64,000 bases of DNA from Lasiodiplodia sp. COLG20 (Eukaryota > Ascomycota > Dothideomycetes > Botryosphaeriales > Botryosphaeriaceae). Where the stretch lies: NCBI GenBank assembly GCA_009801085.1, contig VNWV01000004.1, forward strand, positions 1,736,001 through 1,800,000, given 5' to 3'. Each line of letters begins with the position of its first letter. The stretch's first letter is position 1. A program made the position numbers and the translations under genes. A model generated the notes under the pieces. That model was not told where the DNA came from, searched no databases, and saw nothing but the letters and a program-made list of their open reading frames with translations. This document shows positions 48,060 to 60,459 of the stretch, piece after piece.

Positions 48060-48386
48060 CTCCCCAATTTTGTCGACCATCGGGTACACCTTGGTAGAGA
48101 ACTTGGTATCGCGCTCCCAACCATCCTTTAATGGGACAGTCATCTGACGTTCCACCGGTACCTGCACGGAGTCGTTCTTTCCCGTCCAGACTCGAGGGTG
48201 CCTGTTAACCGCTTCAGCCAACGCTTTCACTGTCGGCTCGTCGCCATACGCCGTGACGCCGTTCTCTAGCTTGGTCTCTAGGTTGGGATCGATCCTGTTT
48301 GCATCGAGGCCGGCGGCTCCGTGCTGTGCCGCATCCATGGCTGTGGCGCGAGATAGTTCGGAATCCGCCACGGTTCCCATGAACAC
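48060..48386 (-). mobile_element. Ty3/gypsy-type retrotransposon pol fragment
   Basis: Minus strand encodes a piece of a polyprotein: AMDAAQHGAAGLDANRIDP, then VKALAEAVNRHPRVWTGKND, then VQVPVERQMTVPLKDGWE and STKVYPMVDKIGE. The order and wording fit the segment just ahead of reverse transcriptase in fungal Ty3/gypsy pol. Homology stops abruptly at about 48060, where the MITE-like arm begins. No RT, integrase or LTR is visible, so this is a small relic. Upstream (48387-48720) may be more of it, too broken to read. Confidence 0.55.
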
Positions 48387-49191
48387 TCTAGCTCTCCAGA
48401 TTGCCTTGCCTCTCGCTTGTCGAGTTCCTCGTCGGAGTCCCTAGTCTGGATCGAATTATCCCCCGGTTGGTCGCTTTTCTAGAATGCTTGCCTTGCGCGC
48501 TGTCTGCTTTCTACCCTCGCGATAGCCTGAGTTACCTGTTCTTGGTACTCGGTATCGGTCAGGATTGTAGACGCGACTTCGATTTTAGTCTGAGGCCCGT
48601 CGTTCTTTCGCGAACCTGGCCTGAGTTAAACTGCCGTTCGAGTAGAGACCGTCGAGATACGCCCACTTGTCGACGTTATCGGCCAGTGCGTTCTGTACGA
48701 GCACGGAATCAGCGCAGCTGAACAGCTTCCTGCTCTAGTCCAAGGATCCTGGGGAGAATGTGTGTATGATTGCTAGCACTGAGGTGGCCACTGCTCTTGC
48801 CGGTACTATCCTGGATTCGGAGCCGTATCCTTAATTTCACACATGACCAGACGTTCCGTTCTGTCAGCTCAGACTTGCGCGTGGGCCAATTGTGGAAGAA
48901 AATAGTGTGTCACCATAAGCCGGTGAGATTTGCAGCAAGGCTGTGTGGGGTCACGTCAATCATTGGCACGTCCAAAATCTGGCCTGCACAGTCATCTCGG
49001 CAGGTTTTTGTTATCGGCCAATAGACGTTATGCACACTGTCCAGCTGCATTCATGGAATGAAGCGATAACATTGGTTCGGTCCCAGGCCCTGCTTCCCCG
49101 ACGCAACAAGGCTGAGCCCTTCAACTTGAAGTTAAGACTCCGGTCTGTCTCCTCCCATCTCTCCCTCTCTCGAAAAGCCAGTCTCATTTCT
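48387..49191. other. Intergenic, possibly more transposon relic
   Basis: Broken frames on the minus strand to about 48720. The rest should contain the promoter of the Clr5-ankyrin gene. No intact gene. Confidence 0.4.
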
Positions 49192-52100
49192 ATGGGAGCC
49201 CCCTACCAACCGCAACCTCCGATCCATGTCCAACATGGCTGAAACACACAGAAGACCAGTGGGAGGCCTTGAAAGATGAGCTGAGATCACTCTACCTAGA
49301 GAGGGATATGGCCTTGCCAGCAGTATCACGGCTCATGGAAGAGAGGCATGGGTTTTCTGCTAGGTGGTATATAGATCCAAGCTTGAAAACCTCTTACTAA
49401 CGGCACCTCAGAAAAAGCCAATACGAGAAGCACTTCAAACGTTGGAAATGGTTCAAGAACCTTTCGTCCGAGCAATGGCGGCAGATTGATACCGTGAGGC
49501 GCGATCGACAGATGCAAGGCAGGGATTCGGAGTTCTACGACCGTGGCCGCAGGATCCCACAACAACAATTGGACAGGAGTACGAGAAGGTACAGGCATCT
49601 TGGAAATTACCACCAAGGTTTGTTTTATGCCTATCTAGATTGGGATATTCTAAAAGCTAATAATCCTGTAGCGCCGCCACCTGGACTTCCCTCTGGTATC
49701 ACCGTTCACACACCACCGCCGGAGCTTGGCTGGGAAGAGGAGACCCTGCTGATCCCAAATCGAACTTCACCACCGGAGGACTCCCAACAGTTGATGTTTG
49801 ATCTCCCATTTCGTCTCTTTGAGAGCAGGTTCCAGCATGAGCTTGATCGGGCCGGAGGTCATCATCAAATTCAGCCGAATTCACCGAGTAGTCCCTTGAC
49901 TGTTGATCCAAGGCTACTAACCAGAGATCTCTCGCCCTCAACACTTTGTTCAACTATCACTCCAGAGCAACTTTCCCCTTCAAGTGACCCACGGCTCGGG
50001 GGTAGCACCACCAGAAACAACCCTTCAACCAGACTGAGGGTTGCTACTCATGTGACTTTCAAAATATTGAACTCTATTCTGCCACCGGCCTTTATGGAAG
50101 CACCTGCTTTCAACTACATTCTTTATCCAGATCATCAGCTGCTGCCAACTACTCAACTTCGACGAACATTGTTCTCACTCTCGAACAACCTCGCCGGAAC
50201 CGTGGCTTTGTCTTTTGGGGACTCCATCCGTTGCCTCGGGCGAGACACAGGTGATGATCTCTACCGTTACATGCGCGGTGCCTCAGATCACACTTCTAGG
50301 GCGATTGCACGTACCATCTTCCGGGGTGCAGTCGAATCAGGTGATGCCAGCATTGTTCACCTGATTCTCAATCACAATACCGCAAACATAAACCCCAATG
50401 ACGAGGTGTGTATCTTTGAAGACCTCAAATATACACCGATTGAACTAGCTTCAAAGTTTCGTCACGAGAAAGTCATCAAAGCCTTGTTAAAATACAACGT
50501 GGACGTTCGGAAAACGTTCGAGAGGGGAGATCCGCGGTTCGCCCCAGCTGGTGCTCTTGAATGTGCTTTAGGAACACCGTTGCAAAAAGACTGTGTGAGG
50601 CTAAACCCAAGTATCTTTAAGGTACTGCATGACTCTGGAGCTGTTATCAGGGAGCCATGGGTCCTGAATCTGATTCTGAAAAAAGATGGTGAGTTTCTCA
50701 GGGATGTCCTCTCAACACATACCCAAGAGCATTACAAAGATTGGGACAAAAGGATTTTCCTTTCTGCGTTGGAAATTATCAACGAGCAAGAGTGCATGAA
50801 AGTTATTGAAGACCTTGTTCGTGCGGGAGCCGATCTCAATTATCTAGGCTATGAATATCATGGTCATAGAGGCCACGCACTGATCGACAGTGCCGCAGCA
50901 CGTGGGAGTTCCAAATTGGTCCAAGAGCTTCTTCAGAGAGGTGCCCATATTACCAATGACACTCTTCAATTTGCGATCGGGAGCGGAAATCTAGATTTAA
51001 TCGAACTCCTCTTGGACGCGGGTGCAGATGTAAACAGCATTGGATACAATGGCAACACGTCATTCGCAGCCGCTGTTCGGCTAGAGCGTCCCGATATTCG
51101 CAGCTTGATCATCAGTCGAGGGGGGATGTCCCACATAAGAGAAAGTCCACATTTCACTGCTGTTTCGCGGGCTGCCTCAGAGATATGGGACATCGAGCTC
51201 ATCGAGCACCTCCTCAGGATAACCTCAGCCACCAATGAGAGAGCTCTGGGCCAGATTCTCGTGCACGCAGTCAGGAACGAAAAAGAGGATGTTGCCAAGC
51301 GACTGCTTGATCTTGGAGCAGAGGTTGAGGCCTCTTATCAATATGTTGCGAAAGGCCAGACCATACACTATGGACCCCCACTTTTTGAAGCGCTCGAACG
51401 GCGTAATTTATGTCTCACCCAGATGCTACTCCAAGCGAATGCCGCTCCCCACTCTCAATCCCATCATGGGCCGTCTATATTAGGACTCGCTATTCGCTAG
51501 GGAAACCGATCCATAATCAAAGCACTACTCTTTGCAGGGGCGTCCTTTTATGGTATTCCATTCAGGGTTGCAGTGGAGCAGAATGATCAAGAGCTTGTCG
51601 GAATCCTCTTAGATTCCGGAGTGGACATCAGTTATTCTCCCGGAAGCTGCGACCTTTCAGCTCTGGCTACTGCAGTGTGGAATGAGAATATCAACATGGT
51701 GCGATATTTGCTCAGTAGAGGCGCAGAGCCGCATGACCAATACGCCCTGCAAAGATGCATCGAATCATCGAATAGGGAAATGCTCAACCTTCTTCTGAAT
51801 GAACATGTCAGACGATATCCATTTGGAAGAAAAGAATATGGTAGTTCTGCTTTACGACATGCGGTATGGCTTGGGCAAGAAGATATTGTCAGCATGATGC
51901 TTGAAAAAGGTGCTGACGCTAACAAACTGGAGCATCGCGAGAAGTACGCCGAAGGATCATCAAGCGCTTTCGGTGAAGCAATCATAAAGGACCAGCCCCA
52001 ACGAACACGATTAATTGAAATGTTCCTCGACGCCCATTGTGACCCAAACGGCATTGCTTCCCAACTCAGAATCTCTTTGGGCCCGGGACCTTTCTCTGGC

Positions 52101-52688
52101 TCCAGGACTACCAACACAACTTACACAAGGTTGACTGCATTGTTGACGGCAGTCGGCACACAAGATGTCTCAATTGCCAAGCTACTTATCCAACACGGCG
52201 CCGATGTCAATTTCCCCGCTAGTGGGCCCGTGAGACGGACTCCACTACAAAGGGCAGCCGAGATCGGGAGCATGGAGATGGTCAGTCTCCTGCTCGAACA
52301 TGGAGCAGAGGTCAATGCCCCACCGGCCAGAGATGGTGGTGGCACGGCACTTCAGCTGGCTGCCATGGGGGGTTACATTGGCATCGCGTGGGAACTGATG
52401 ACCAAAGGCGCCGACGTGAATGCCAAGGCCTCCGTCCTCAACGGCAGAACCGCACTTGAAGGAGCCAGCGAGCACGGGCGTCTTGACATGGTGGCGGTAC
52501 TCCTGAAAGCCGGCGCAGCTGAGAATGGGAGGGATCACAAACAGTTGAAGAGTGCGATCGAGTTCGCGAGGGAGAGCGGACACTTTCACATCTGTGAGTT
52601 TATCGAAGATGTTGCTGGCCAGGCTCTTGTGGAAGAAAGCGAGTTGGTTGACTGGGACGGCCAAGCAGCGATGACGGCTGAGACTTGA
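49192..52688 (+). pseudogene. Clr5-domain ankyrin-repeat gene with one in-frame TAG
   Basis: A Clr5-like N-terminal domain (DQWEALKDELRSLYLERDMALPAV, then HGFSARKSQYEKHFKRWKWF across a 49-bp-class intron ending CTCAG at about 49411) is followed by a Pro-rich linker, with an in-frame intron at 49618-49671, and many ankyrin repeats from about 50300 to 52600 (for example NLDLIELLLDAGADVNSIGYNG; TALLTAVGTQDVSIAKLLIQHGADV). A single TAG at 51498-51500 breaks the frame inside a repeat, at LAIR-stop-GNRSIIKALL; the frame resumes at once to a stop at 52686-52688. The start is not resolved: ATG 49192 reads MGAPYQPQPPIHVQH but is one base out of frame with the Clr5 domain. So the gene is probably non-functional, or encodes a truncated protein of about 700 residues. 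Confidence 0.7.
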
Positions 52689-53358
52689 TGGTGCCTTTTG
52701 CAGCAAGCAAAGCTGGTGCTATAAATGGACGATTTCCTTTTTCTGGAGTCAGGAGTTAGTTGGAAATGTTCAAATACGATCAAATGCTATTCTACCATTG
52801 TGCCAATGACGATAATATCTAGTGAGCAGTAATTCTATGCTCTACATACAACGAGGTCGCTCACATATTTATGGAATTTATACCAATGTCATGTCAGCAA
52901 CGACAGGCTCTCTGTTGATTTTACAATCAAGATCAAGCCTTCGAAGATCTGGCTTTTAAGGGTCTGCCCTTTCTTCAACACTATTCACCTCGCCCTCGTA
53001 CCCTAATATCCTTATTTTTTTTTTCAAACTCTTGAGCAAAGAAGACATTAGGTGAGATGTGCGGTAAACGATGCACTTTAAATCCACGACAAGGCACTGA
53101 GCCTGAGCAATAATTAGTGTGGTATTCTCGTATAGCTTCCAGCAAGACGATATAAATTTTTGATAGTAGTATCCGGCGTGCTACTTTCAATTTTGGTGAG
53201 ATTAATGAGTGTGTTAAACTCCCGTTTTCGCGCACCATCTACATGACCACGCAATCCGATCCATACCCTTCCGATATGTGAGCAAAATCTCGTTCTGCCT
53301 CTTCTAGCGGCTTTATAAGACCCCTGAAAAGCACCCTCTAACTCGTTTCTGGGCATTC
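52689..53358. other. Convergent spacer
   Basis: A/T-rich, between the ankyrin gene and the F-box-like gene; no gene seen. Confidence 0.5.
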
Positions 53359-54288
53359 TCAAACCTCAAATTGGTCTCCCTCAATCTCAAGACGCACAAG
53401 AATCTCCCTGATACTGCTCAAAGTCTGTTCGTCCATGGAGACTATGGAGCCGGTACAGGAAAGAATTCCTTGATCTTCGTTCCAGATAGCAACCAGTTCG
53501 TCAAAAGTTGCGTGATTGTTGCCACCATCAATCAAACGATTGCCAAATTTCTCACCAGAGTGGATGGTGTTACGGCCAAAGCGCCCAGGTCCAAACGTTA
53601 CGGGCAGCTTTGTGTACTTCCATTCCCCCACAGAATCTGACTGCAAGGCGTACAGTAGCATGTAAACGTCGTACCTGAAAATATCCGCAGTCGCTTTAGA
53701 AGGTGAGAATTCAATAGGCACTTTCTTGCCCCTCCAGGCACCACCAAGGTGTACCCTCTTCAAGTTAACCAGCGGCCTCATTTTTGAAATCCACTTGTTC
53801 GGGGAAGGGAAGCTCCAGAGATTGAGACGCACGCGCTGGGTTGCTAGACGGATGTTCTTCAAGGGAGGGTGACTGTTCAATATCTCCGGGTTGAAGTACT
53901 GAACAAATGCAAACTGGTCTTCGAAAGTCATGATGCCATTCTTGTGCAGCGCCTTTTCAAACTCGACGCAGAGCGTGTCTGAGAGGTCACGCAGACCAGC
54001 CAGTGAAACGTCATGGTAAGCCTTGGGATGTTCGATGATGAGCTTGCCGTCTATCAGGTGCACGTAGGTGATGGGGTCGTCGAAGCCGGCGAGGTGCTCG
54101 GCAATCAGGATGAGGAGCTCATTGGGAAGCACGGTGAGGCGGCATCGGTTGGTGGTGTGGTGACGCTTTGCCTCAGGCTCTGAAGGAGCTGGACCGTCGC
54201 TGATGGAGTCAAGCTTGCGTTTCTGCAGCAGAGTTAGTGAGAGTGCTGTTGGGGTGAGGGTGGTACAACTTACTTTTGCTGTCGCCAT
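53359..54288 (-). CDS. F-box-like protein of unknown target
   Basis: Two exons, 54288-54274 (15 nt) and 54222-53359, giving 292 residues. After a basic Ser/Pro lead (KRKLDSISDG, EAKRHHTTNRCR) comes LTVLPNELLILIAEHLAGFDD, which has the LP-x-E-(L/I)-x-x-I-x-x-x-L pattern of the F-box core. F-box proteins bind Skp1 and hand substrates to SCF ubiquitin ligases. The rest is a mixed alpha/beta region with leucine-spaced stretches but no clear LRR or WD repeat. The short first exon encodes MATAK. No substrate can be named; related single-copy F-box-like proteins are common in Dothideomycetes. Confidence 0.7.
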   Translation of the reverse strand: MATAKVSCTTLTPTALSLTLLQKRKLDSISDGPAPSEPEAKRHHTTNRCRLTVLPNELLILIAEHLAGFDDPITYVHLIDGKLIIEHPKAYHDVSLAGLRDLSDTLCVEFEKALHKNGIMTFEDQFAFVQYFNPEILNSHPPLKNIRLATQRVRLNLWSFPSPNKWISKMRPLVNLKRVHLGGAWRGKKVPIEFSPSKATADIFRYDVYMLLYALQSDSVGEWKYTKLPVTFGPGRFGRNTIHSGEKFGNRLIDGGNNHATFDELVAIWNEDQGILSCTGSIVSMDEQTLSSIREILVRLEIEGDQFEV

Positions 54289-56211
54289 GGCTGTTGGCGG
54301 ACGCTGCAGCTGCGGCGAGCGTAGTCGCAGTGTTGCGAGGGCAAGGCCTGACGGAGTTGTTGACGTGCGCCGCTCACATGCGCACGTGAGTAGCTGGCGG
54401 TGCTACGATAAGAGAAGAGGAAGAAGAAGAAGTTGTGGTGCGCAAAGGAAGGCATATGATTGTGAGTGGCGGCTAAGCCGAAAAAGGAAGTGGCAGCCAC
54501 TGACAGGAGGAAGGCGCGCGGGCGCTCCAGTTCCCATGACACAAATGTCCTTGAGAGGCATGAGAAAGCCTATCTTGAGTTTTCGCAACCTATCCATGCC
54601 TCATATGCCATGCAGAACAAAGCAGTCGGAAGGACAAGACTGAAAAACTCGATGTTTTTCAAAGACAGCTGTAAGTAAGAAAGCGATCAAGAGAGTGCCG
54701 CTTGGATGCAAGAACAGACTTTTAAAAGGCAAAGTGGAATGAGATAGTCAAGGGCGCTGAATGAAGCACTGCTAATGACTATGAATAACTTGAGAGAGGA
54801 GCTCTGTTAATATGACGCGCGAATATTGCACGCTTCTGTACCAATTACCATTCAGCATACTATGTTACCCCATTTTCTTTCTCGCTAAGAATGAGTGATC
54901 TTGCACATGACTCTGTCGCATCTCGATCTTGAAGCGTTTGGGCATGGTCTGTATGTGTGGCATCGCGTCGCTCTAGACATCTGCGGATAGAGTTGTGGAG
55001 AACCAACACTAGAATCACCTTGTTCTCAATATACAGGTATTTTGGCATCTGTGAAAAGAGTAAGAAATGTTACTTCATTATGAAGTATGGTCTTTCAATT
55101 TCCTAAGGTGTGGGAGTGTGAGTGTTGTACCGAAAAGCATTGGGGCGCGAGCGAAAGCAGAGTCGAGGCATGGTATAAATCCATCAGCCAGCAACGACTT
55201 CGACATGCCGTGTTCCGAGGGGCCAGCAGGGAATGGCGGTGACGAGTGGTGATCTTTCCGTAGAGAGCTCGGAAGGATCTGGCCAAGCAATGGGGGCGAT
55301 TTTGCTGCAAAGGTGTGACGGGATACCGGAAGCGTTGACGAGTTTAAGGTGGAGTCGAATATACTGTTGGTCATTCCGCTCGCCACGGTTGCCGCTACAG
55401 GCTAGACGGAGCGCGAAAGGCGATCCTCCGGGTCTTAGGGCGGGGCCAATCTCTGACCACAAACACGCCATGGAAACAACGCGGCCGATCCTTCACTTTT
55501 ATTCTGCACAGCGGCCAAGCAGCGGGATTCTTGAGGCTCGTATCTGTAGCCGCGGAGCCGAAAAGTCGCCTGTGGCCGGCAGATGAATCCACCCCGGTCC
55601 CGCCCGGCGAAACATCCCAAACCCTCGAAACACCTGCGCACGACCCCTGCGGCCCGTGGTCCTTCGCCCCCAGAACAATCAACTCTCTCGCCCCTCAATA
55701 CGAGAGCTGCAGCCCTTTCGCATCTGGACGCGCCTCGGTTCCACCGCGCCAATTGCGCACACGAGCTGACAGCCGCCTCTCGCACCATCCCCGCATATGG
55801 CTCCCGTGATGACAGGCACGGCGTCAGAAGAGATCTGCTTGTGGGGACGGCTCACCGCTTGGCACCGCTCGTTGCGGTGATAGCGCCAGGGGAGCTCGGG
55901 CGGAAGACGCTGCGTGAAACGCGCCGCCTGCCTTTTCCAGCGTCCTGCCAGGCACAAACAATGCATGCGACGCACCGGCTCCTCCGCCAAGCTCTGGGCT
56001 CACCGAAATAGCAACACTAGCCATGCATCTTTCTCGACATTGATGAACCCGGGGCCACGCGCCGCGACTCTTTTTTACCCTGTGCTTCCCCTCACCGTCA
56101 CCTCACCTCAGCATCCCAAGCTGGTACAAACCCCAGAGGGTGTTCGACCCTCGTTCTTTCGCTTCTTCCTCGCCGGTCGCTACCCGTCCTTCGCTTCGTT
56201 CGTTATTCATC
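54289..56211. other. Intergenic
   Basis: About 1.9 kb between divergent genes. Several open frames at 55078-56024 overlap on both strands and carry no family features. The end near 56150-56211 is pyrimidine-rich and probably the 5' UTR of the deacetylase gene. Confidence 0.45.
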
Positions 56212-58546
56212 ATGCGCGCTTCCAACATTGCGGCCTGGGCCGCGACTCTGTTCGCGGGCGCTAATGCCGCCTGCTCCGGTCCTTTGGTCATCGACAACTT
56301 CTCCAATTGGTATTCGAACCAGAACAGCCTGAACTCGTGGACCAGCGGTATGTGCGCTTCTATGCCCCTAATCTGCATTTGCGCTGACCTCCCCAGATGA
56401 TTCGTCGATGACCGAGGTCAGCGCCGAAAATGGCAAGCTGTCTTTCAAGCCTGGTGCCGATGGTTACTTTTATGAGACGTTTGAATGTCAGGCCGCCTCT
56501 ACCAACGGCTACAACGCCATCAACTTCCCGGTCAAGGGTCCTTCCGGTGGATCCTTTGCTTTGGAGATCCAGACCAAGACTGCCTGCTCTGCTTCTTCCT
56601 ACACCAGCTACTACTATACCGTCTCGGGCTTGACCGGTTCCACCCAGACCATCAACATCCCGTTGTCCTCCTTCACCGGTGCCAATGCCGATGCCGTCAC
56701 CGCTTTCGTCTGGAGCGGCTTCTCCAGCACCGACACAACTTGGGAAATCGGTCAGATTCAGTTCGGCTGCAGCGGTGCCTCTACAACCACTTCCAAGCCC
56801 GCCAACTCGGCCACCACGACTCTGATCTCCAGCAGCGCACCTACTGCCACCGGCGAATGCAAGGCGCTCCTCATCGATGACTGGGTCTCTCAGTCTCGTC
56901 TGACTTTCCTTTACTACAATGCTATGCTCGAGCCCAGCTCCGACGACGGCACCATGTCGTCCATCGTTGTTAACCCGAGCACGAACAGGGTCACATACAC
57001 CCCCAAGGATACCAGCAGCTACTTCTACAGTCAGACTGGCTGCACCAACGCTCAGAACACCTACGGTGGAATCTCCATGCGCATGAAGGCCGACGCCGGC
57101 ACCACGTTGTCGGTCGAGCTCGACTCTGTCTCTACCTGCGGCGGTGAATCTACCAAGCTGATCACCGTAACCAGCAACGACCTCGGCTGGACCTTCGATG
57201 GCACCGAGAAGCTGTACAGCCTTCCATTCTCCAAGTTCAGTGGACTCGACACCTCCAAGATCTCCACCATCCTCTTCTCCCAGATGACCAAGGCTGTTAC
57301 GTTCGGTCCCATGGCCTTCTACTGCGGCAACACTGCAAGCGAATACATTCCTTCCACCACGTCCGCTCCCGCTGGCCCGACCTCGACCGTTCCCGCTCCT
57401 TCGAGCACTGCTTCCGCGCTTGTCATTGACCAGTTCGGTAACCAGAACAGCAACGCCCTTGGCAACTGGCACGGTGCTGATGACGGCATGACTCTGACCT
57501 GGGGCTCCAACAAGCTGACCATCGTGTCCGACGATGCCGACTACGCTTTCTACACTCAAGTCTCCGGCTCCTGCCGCGACATGACCTCGTACGACGGCAG
57601 CTACCTCCACATCGCCTACACCGGCTCCAACGCCTTCACCGTCGCTCTGCAGCAGCACAACTCGGCGTGCGACGAGACCATCGCCCCCTACCCGGAGACG
57701 TGGGACTCGATCGAGGCCGCCCGCTACGCCACCGACACGGACATCTACATCCCGCTCAACCACTTCAACATCAACAAAGAACGCGTCATCGGCGTCGCGC
57801 TCAAGGGCTTCTACAAGGCCGACCCGGTGACGCTCAGCAAGATCGAAATCGTCAGCGCCATCCCCTCGGGCTTCACCATCCCGAGCAAGCTCCCCTCGGG
57901 CAACCTCATCTTCGCCTGCAAGCGGCCCAACAGCTTCGCCTTCGCCATCGACGACGGCTCCCCCGAATACGCGCAGGAGGTCCTCAAGATCATCAAGGAA
58001 GAAGACATCAAAGTCACCTTCTTCACCGTCGGCGCGCCCCTGCTCGACCCCAGCACCAACCTGTCCAACGTCTACAACGAGATGATGGCCGCGGGCCACC
58101 AGATCGCCCTCCACACCTACACGCACCCGAAGATGGAGGGCCTCCCCGACTACGAGGCCATCGACTGGGAGTACAACCAGGACATCGCCGCCGTCGACCA
58201 GACGCTGCAAGGGCTGCACACGTCGTACTTCCGCCCGCCCTTCGGCAACGAGGGCGCGCGCATGCGGCAGCGCCTGGCCGTCGCGACGGGCGACGATAGC
58301 CCGTATATCGTCAACTGGAGCGTCGATGTCGAGGACTGGCTGTGGGCCGAGACGAGCACCCCGGAGAAGCAGCTCGACGCGTTCAAGCGCGATGTCGAGA
58401 AGGGCGGGAACTTGGTTGTTATGCATTACTTGTATAACAGCACTGTGAGCTACCTGCGCGAGTTTATTCAGATTGCGAAGGGCACGGGGAAGCAGCTTAT
58501 GCGGGTGGATCAGTGCATGGAGGATCCGAATGCGCCGGCGTTGTGA
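56212..58546 (+). CDS. Secreted polysaccharide deacetylase (CE4/NodB) with three beta-sandwich modules
   Basis: Two exons, 56212-56347 and 56397-58546, giving 761 residues. A signal peptide (MRASNIAAWAATLFAGANA) leads into three related beta-rich modules starting PLVIDNFSNW, KALLIDDWVSQ and SALVIDQFGNQ, joined by Ser/Thr/Pro linkers. The C-terminal NodB domain starts near residue 555. Its CE4 motifs are AIDDGS (canonical TFDDG, so Ala-Ile replaces Thr-Phe), LHTYTHPKM (the HxxxH zinc pair), RPPFGN, DVEDW and VVMHY. The enzyme probably removes acetyl groups from chitin or a similar wall or host polymer outside the cell. No GPI signal or membrane helix is seen at the C-terminus. The gene has a long antisense open frame that is only a GC shadow. 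Confidence 0.88.
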
Positions 58547-60459
58547 AAAGGGGGAAAGGGTTGGGTTATTGCATGAATGAGGATATGGTGGATGGGTGAT
58601 GTTGATAATGTCTAGCGTTGTTGGTAATTTTGTCGAGCAGTTGCTGATGCATACGTATGCCCCGGCTGTTTGTCGAAGACTCGGTCGAGAATTAATCACT
58701 TTATTGGTTGATCATTGTCTTTGAGGATCTACTGCGTGAAAATTCTGAAGGCATGGCTAATCATTCATGCGCTGGGCCGTGATAGTATGTTTAGTGTATC
58801 TGAAATTATTTGTCATGTTGATCCAGCAAGCGTATCGACACCCGCAGATCAAGACAACGGTAGAGCAGTAAAAGAATGCTGTACAGATCGACCCCGCCTT
58901 TGTTCTCCTACTTCCTGCCGTCGCCAAGACTTGGCGCCAGAATAGGTACATGCACGGATAATCGGAGGTTTAGCGCAGAAATTTCGAATCTGGTCTGCAT
59001 GTAGTCGACCGCCTGAGGCCTCAAGGCTGCATGTGACAACAAATACCACCTCAGAGGTATAAATGACTAGTTGGCTGCGTGATTTCGTACCTATGGCCAT
59101 GAAACGCATTAACCTGCATTGTTATCCCTCGAAAACTTGAAATTCCATAGCCTGCGCATGCGACATAGGTACTATATCATACTTTCGTCGATGTTTTGCG
59201 ATGGAGTTGTGTAACGTGGAACGACCCCGACGTGCTGGGGGCCGGGTGGCCTGATCTGTGGAGTTTGCGTATTCTGGGAAATCCCTGGGCCATGTGAACG
59301 TGGCAGCGTTCATCTACTGGAACGAACGCGGAGCTAAAAAAAAAAAAAAAAAACAGTCCATTCTGGTGGGTCAACAGTTGCCTCGCGATTCGTGATGTAG
59401 GCTGAACAGTCTGTGAAGCTTCAGGTGCAATAGGAGCAGAGCATGTATACCCGCATCATGTGCTACTTCAGAAGATGTCACAATTGTCCAGAATGGGGTC
59501 TGGAGTGGTACGCGCTTTGCTGCTAAAAGTTAGGACGATCGCGTAGGGAAAGAAAAATGGTTAGTTTCCGTTGCATGTCACCCGAGCTTAGTCCAACCAC
59601 CCTCGTAGCATCTCGAAACATCATTGGGGGCGGAAAATAAATCCCCACAATTTGGTACGACCAAGATTCTGCCGGATCTAGTGTATAGGGCAGAACCTCT
59701 TTGGTATCGAATGAGCACACCACACACTAGAGAGGGGAGGGTGTTGAATGTGATGGGTAAAATGCTGCCAGATCCGATTATCCGGAAGAACGACACATAC
59801 GTCGATTAGCGAAGCCAATGGGGCCGGAGGATTACCCTCACATGCAGCAGGCCAAGCATAAGGTATCAAAATCTACGACTCTTGGATGTCTTGCCTGCCC
59901 AATCGCATGCAGGTCGAGGAAGTGTGTCACCATCGCGTAATACATGGACCGTGGTTCACATAAAGGCTGTCATAGGATTGACGCGGCCGAGTCTTAGAAG
60001 GTGTACCTAGTGTGCGCGTGCATCACGGCCCCTCGCATGCAGGTGTTGTTCGCGACGTCATGCCGGTCGTGCCGGGTCGACGTTTTGGAGTGACGGCGTA
60101 CAGAACCACTCCATCGGTCGATCCGAGGCCTGGACTGCGAGACCTGGGCCAATTGGATCTACGACGAAGGCTGAAATCTGACTATGGGCTGCGGCTGAAG
60201 TTCAGCGAGGATGAGATAGAGGGGTGGGTGATCGGCGGAAGGATGGGGAGGCTAGCGGCGCCATCCCCACATGGCTTCATCCGGGGCTCCACTCGACGCG
60301 TGCGAAGATCAACCACTATCGTCATGCTTCCGCAACTCGCAGCCACGGCGGGATGAATGCGGTCTGCTGCCCGACACACCTCTGTCATTAATCTACTCAG
60401 CTCAGCATGCGCTTCGCTCAGGCATCCTTCGCAGCGCTCTCTCAGCCGCCAATTCCACC
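58547..60459. other. Intergenic
   Basis: About 1.9 kb upstream of the aquaporin gene, with an A-run of about 18 at 59336-59353. No gene or RNA recognised. Part of 60270-60459 is open in frame with the aquaporin ATG and may be 5' UTR. Confidence 0.45.

Noticed and set aside
56360..58699. A 779-codon open frame on the minus strand opposite the deacetylase gene
   Set aside because: The plus strand has a signal peptide, CE4 motifs and a clean intron. The antisense product is Val/Gly/Arg-rich with no family features, as expected from GC-biased codon third positions.
60271..60459. N-terminal extension of the aquaporin by 63 residues
   Set aside because: In frame, but Ser/Cys-rich without similarity to the family; more likely 5' UTR.
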